Source of the DNA: Rutpela maculata
Taxonomy: Eukaryota > Arthropoda > Insecta > Coleoptera > Cerambycidae
Direction of reading: 5' to 3'
Length of the DNA stretch: 64,000 nucleotides
Assembly (NCBI GenBank): GCA_936432065.2
Contig: OW386285.2
Location: forward strand, 107,079,869 to 107,143,868
The stretch's first letter is position 1, and every line of letters begins with the position of its first letter. The notes under the pieces are model-generated. The model had not been told where the DNA came from, searched no databases, and worked only from the letters and a program-made list of their open reading frames with translations. This document shows, piece after piece, positions 63,056 to 64,000 of the stretch. The translations under genes and the position numbers were made by a program.

Positions 63056-64000
63056 GAAATGCGTATATATAAAATATGACTACGTGGTCCAAATGATCGT
63101 TGTAAGTAATATTTATTTAAAAGATTTAGATTATCAATTATATAGTTAGTAAACACACCTTTAGCATCATTTAATAATACATGAAAGAAACAATAAATAT
63201 TTAAGATCAAAAATTGTCACACACAAGTAGAAATATATAAATTACAAAATAACGAATACTTAACGAAAATAGAAAGTTCACTGACATCTTGCTTTACTGT
63301 CATAAAATCGTAGCACAATAAATACAATAGAAATAAACACATTTCTCACCACCTGATGATGAATCTATTGAGGGTAAGTCCTGGTGAGGTGCCTCAGCTC
63401 TTATTATGTTGTTTCACATAGCTCATGGAACTGCAAGATGGCGGTGTGACGCACATTGGCTATTCTGAAGCACCTGGATAACGTTATCAGTTTTGCTAGA
63501 TTAAATTAAACTTGGAGTCTCAAAATTCATAGATCACAAGTTGACTTAACCATGACTACATAACATTTAGTATTATGGAACTCCAGATTGATAGTAATTT
63601 AATTGGATCCATCTCGTAATAATAAACACGTTATTACTTGATAAATACTTGTCTCCAGATTAAATATGAAATTGTAAAGTTACTATGTCCATAAACTAAA
63701 CGGATTTCCCATATAATTTAACTCAATTAAATTTCAGCCATTAAATTAATTAAATTTAGTAGTAATTAAATTAAATTTCGGCAGCAAAACTCGTTACTTT
63801 AGGAAAGAAAGAAAGAGTTTTCGTTAGCACATGTTCGTAAAATAGGTAATGATATGAAATAAATTTAATTAGTTAACACGCTTGAAAAATATGGCTTTTA
63901 TTTTCAAAATATCGACTAGAGATATGAAATAAATAAATTGAGTTACCTATAAGTTGATGGATGGGTTACGCACATTCAGATAACTACACAAGTGACATTG
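63056..64000. other. AT-rich DNA to the window end
   Basis: No gene recognised. 63690-63780 is low-complexity AATTAAATT with local palindromes. Confidence 0.4.

Overview
The window is eukaryotic nuclear DNA, almost certainly from an insect. It is AT-rich and has few genes. It is packed with hAT-, Tc1/mariner- and Harbinger-type DNA-transposon debris, foldback elements and non-LTR retrotransposon fragments, and its promoters use insect-style TATA plus TCAGT/TCATT initiators. I cannot name the species. The only host gene I can support is the signal-peptide first exon of a secreted protein at 53271-53337; its remaining exons are not recognisable here.

The centrepiece is a complete, apparently young Maverick/Polinton (23610-39158, about 15.5 kb). 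It has long terminal inverted repeats (about 0.58 and 0.70 kb) and is flanked by a perfect 6-bp target duplication, CATATC. From left to right it encodes: protein-primed family B DNA polymerase (+); a 245-aa helical protein (+); an array of five 160-bp palindromic units; a small, possibly spliced CxCxxC gene (-); a 166-aa conserved protein (-); a likely double-jelly-roll major capsid protein (-); a likely penton/minor capsid protein (-); an adenain-like cysteine protease (-); a phospholipase A2-domain protein (-); a packaging ATPase (+); a 296-aa conserved protein (+); a DDE integrase with chromodomain (+); and, on the minus strand at the right end, a PPP1R15/GADD34-like eIF2alpha-phosphatase adaptor, an overlapping 52-aa ORF and a 98-aa ORF. 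Replication, integration, maturation, packaging and capsid functions are all present with open frames, so this looks like an integrated virus rather than a dead transposon.

Three features of the Polinton deserve most attention. First, the GADD34-like gene has an intact PP1-docking motif and eIF2alpha-directed core, suggesting a counter-measure against host translation shut-off. Second, the PLA2 protein and the protease share one reading frame, interrupted by a single UGA in the classic leaky context UGA-CUA-G, with no AUG at the protease's natural start. Third, six genes have a TATA-like element 31-33 nt upstream of a TCAKT initiator, including one shared bidirectional TATA. Transcription units seem to be 3'-coterminal on four poly(A) signals, and the palindromic array sits exactly where rightward and leftward units converge.

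Left flank (1-23603): a minisatellite (1.3-2.2 kb), hAT MITEs with exact 8-bp duplications, a 3-kb foldback element (4136-7085), two related hAT elements (11853-12802 and 15872-16710), an interrupted foldback (13380-15290), and a minus-strand LINE (about 16.9-20.3 kb) broken by three independent nested insertions. Right flank (39165-64000): a Harbinger relic, TIR elements, an RNase H-bearing LINE (46276-47960), the secreted-protein exon with a palindromic MITE in its first intron, several foldback elements and a 0.5-kb direct duplication.
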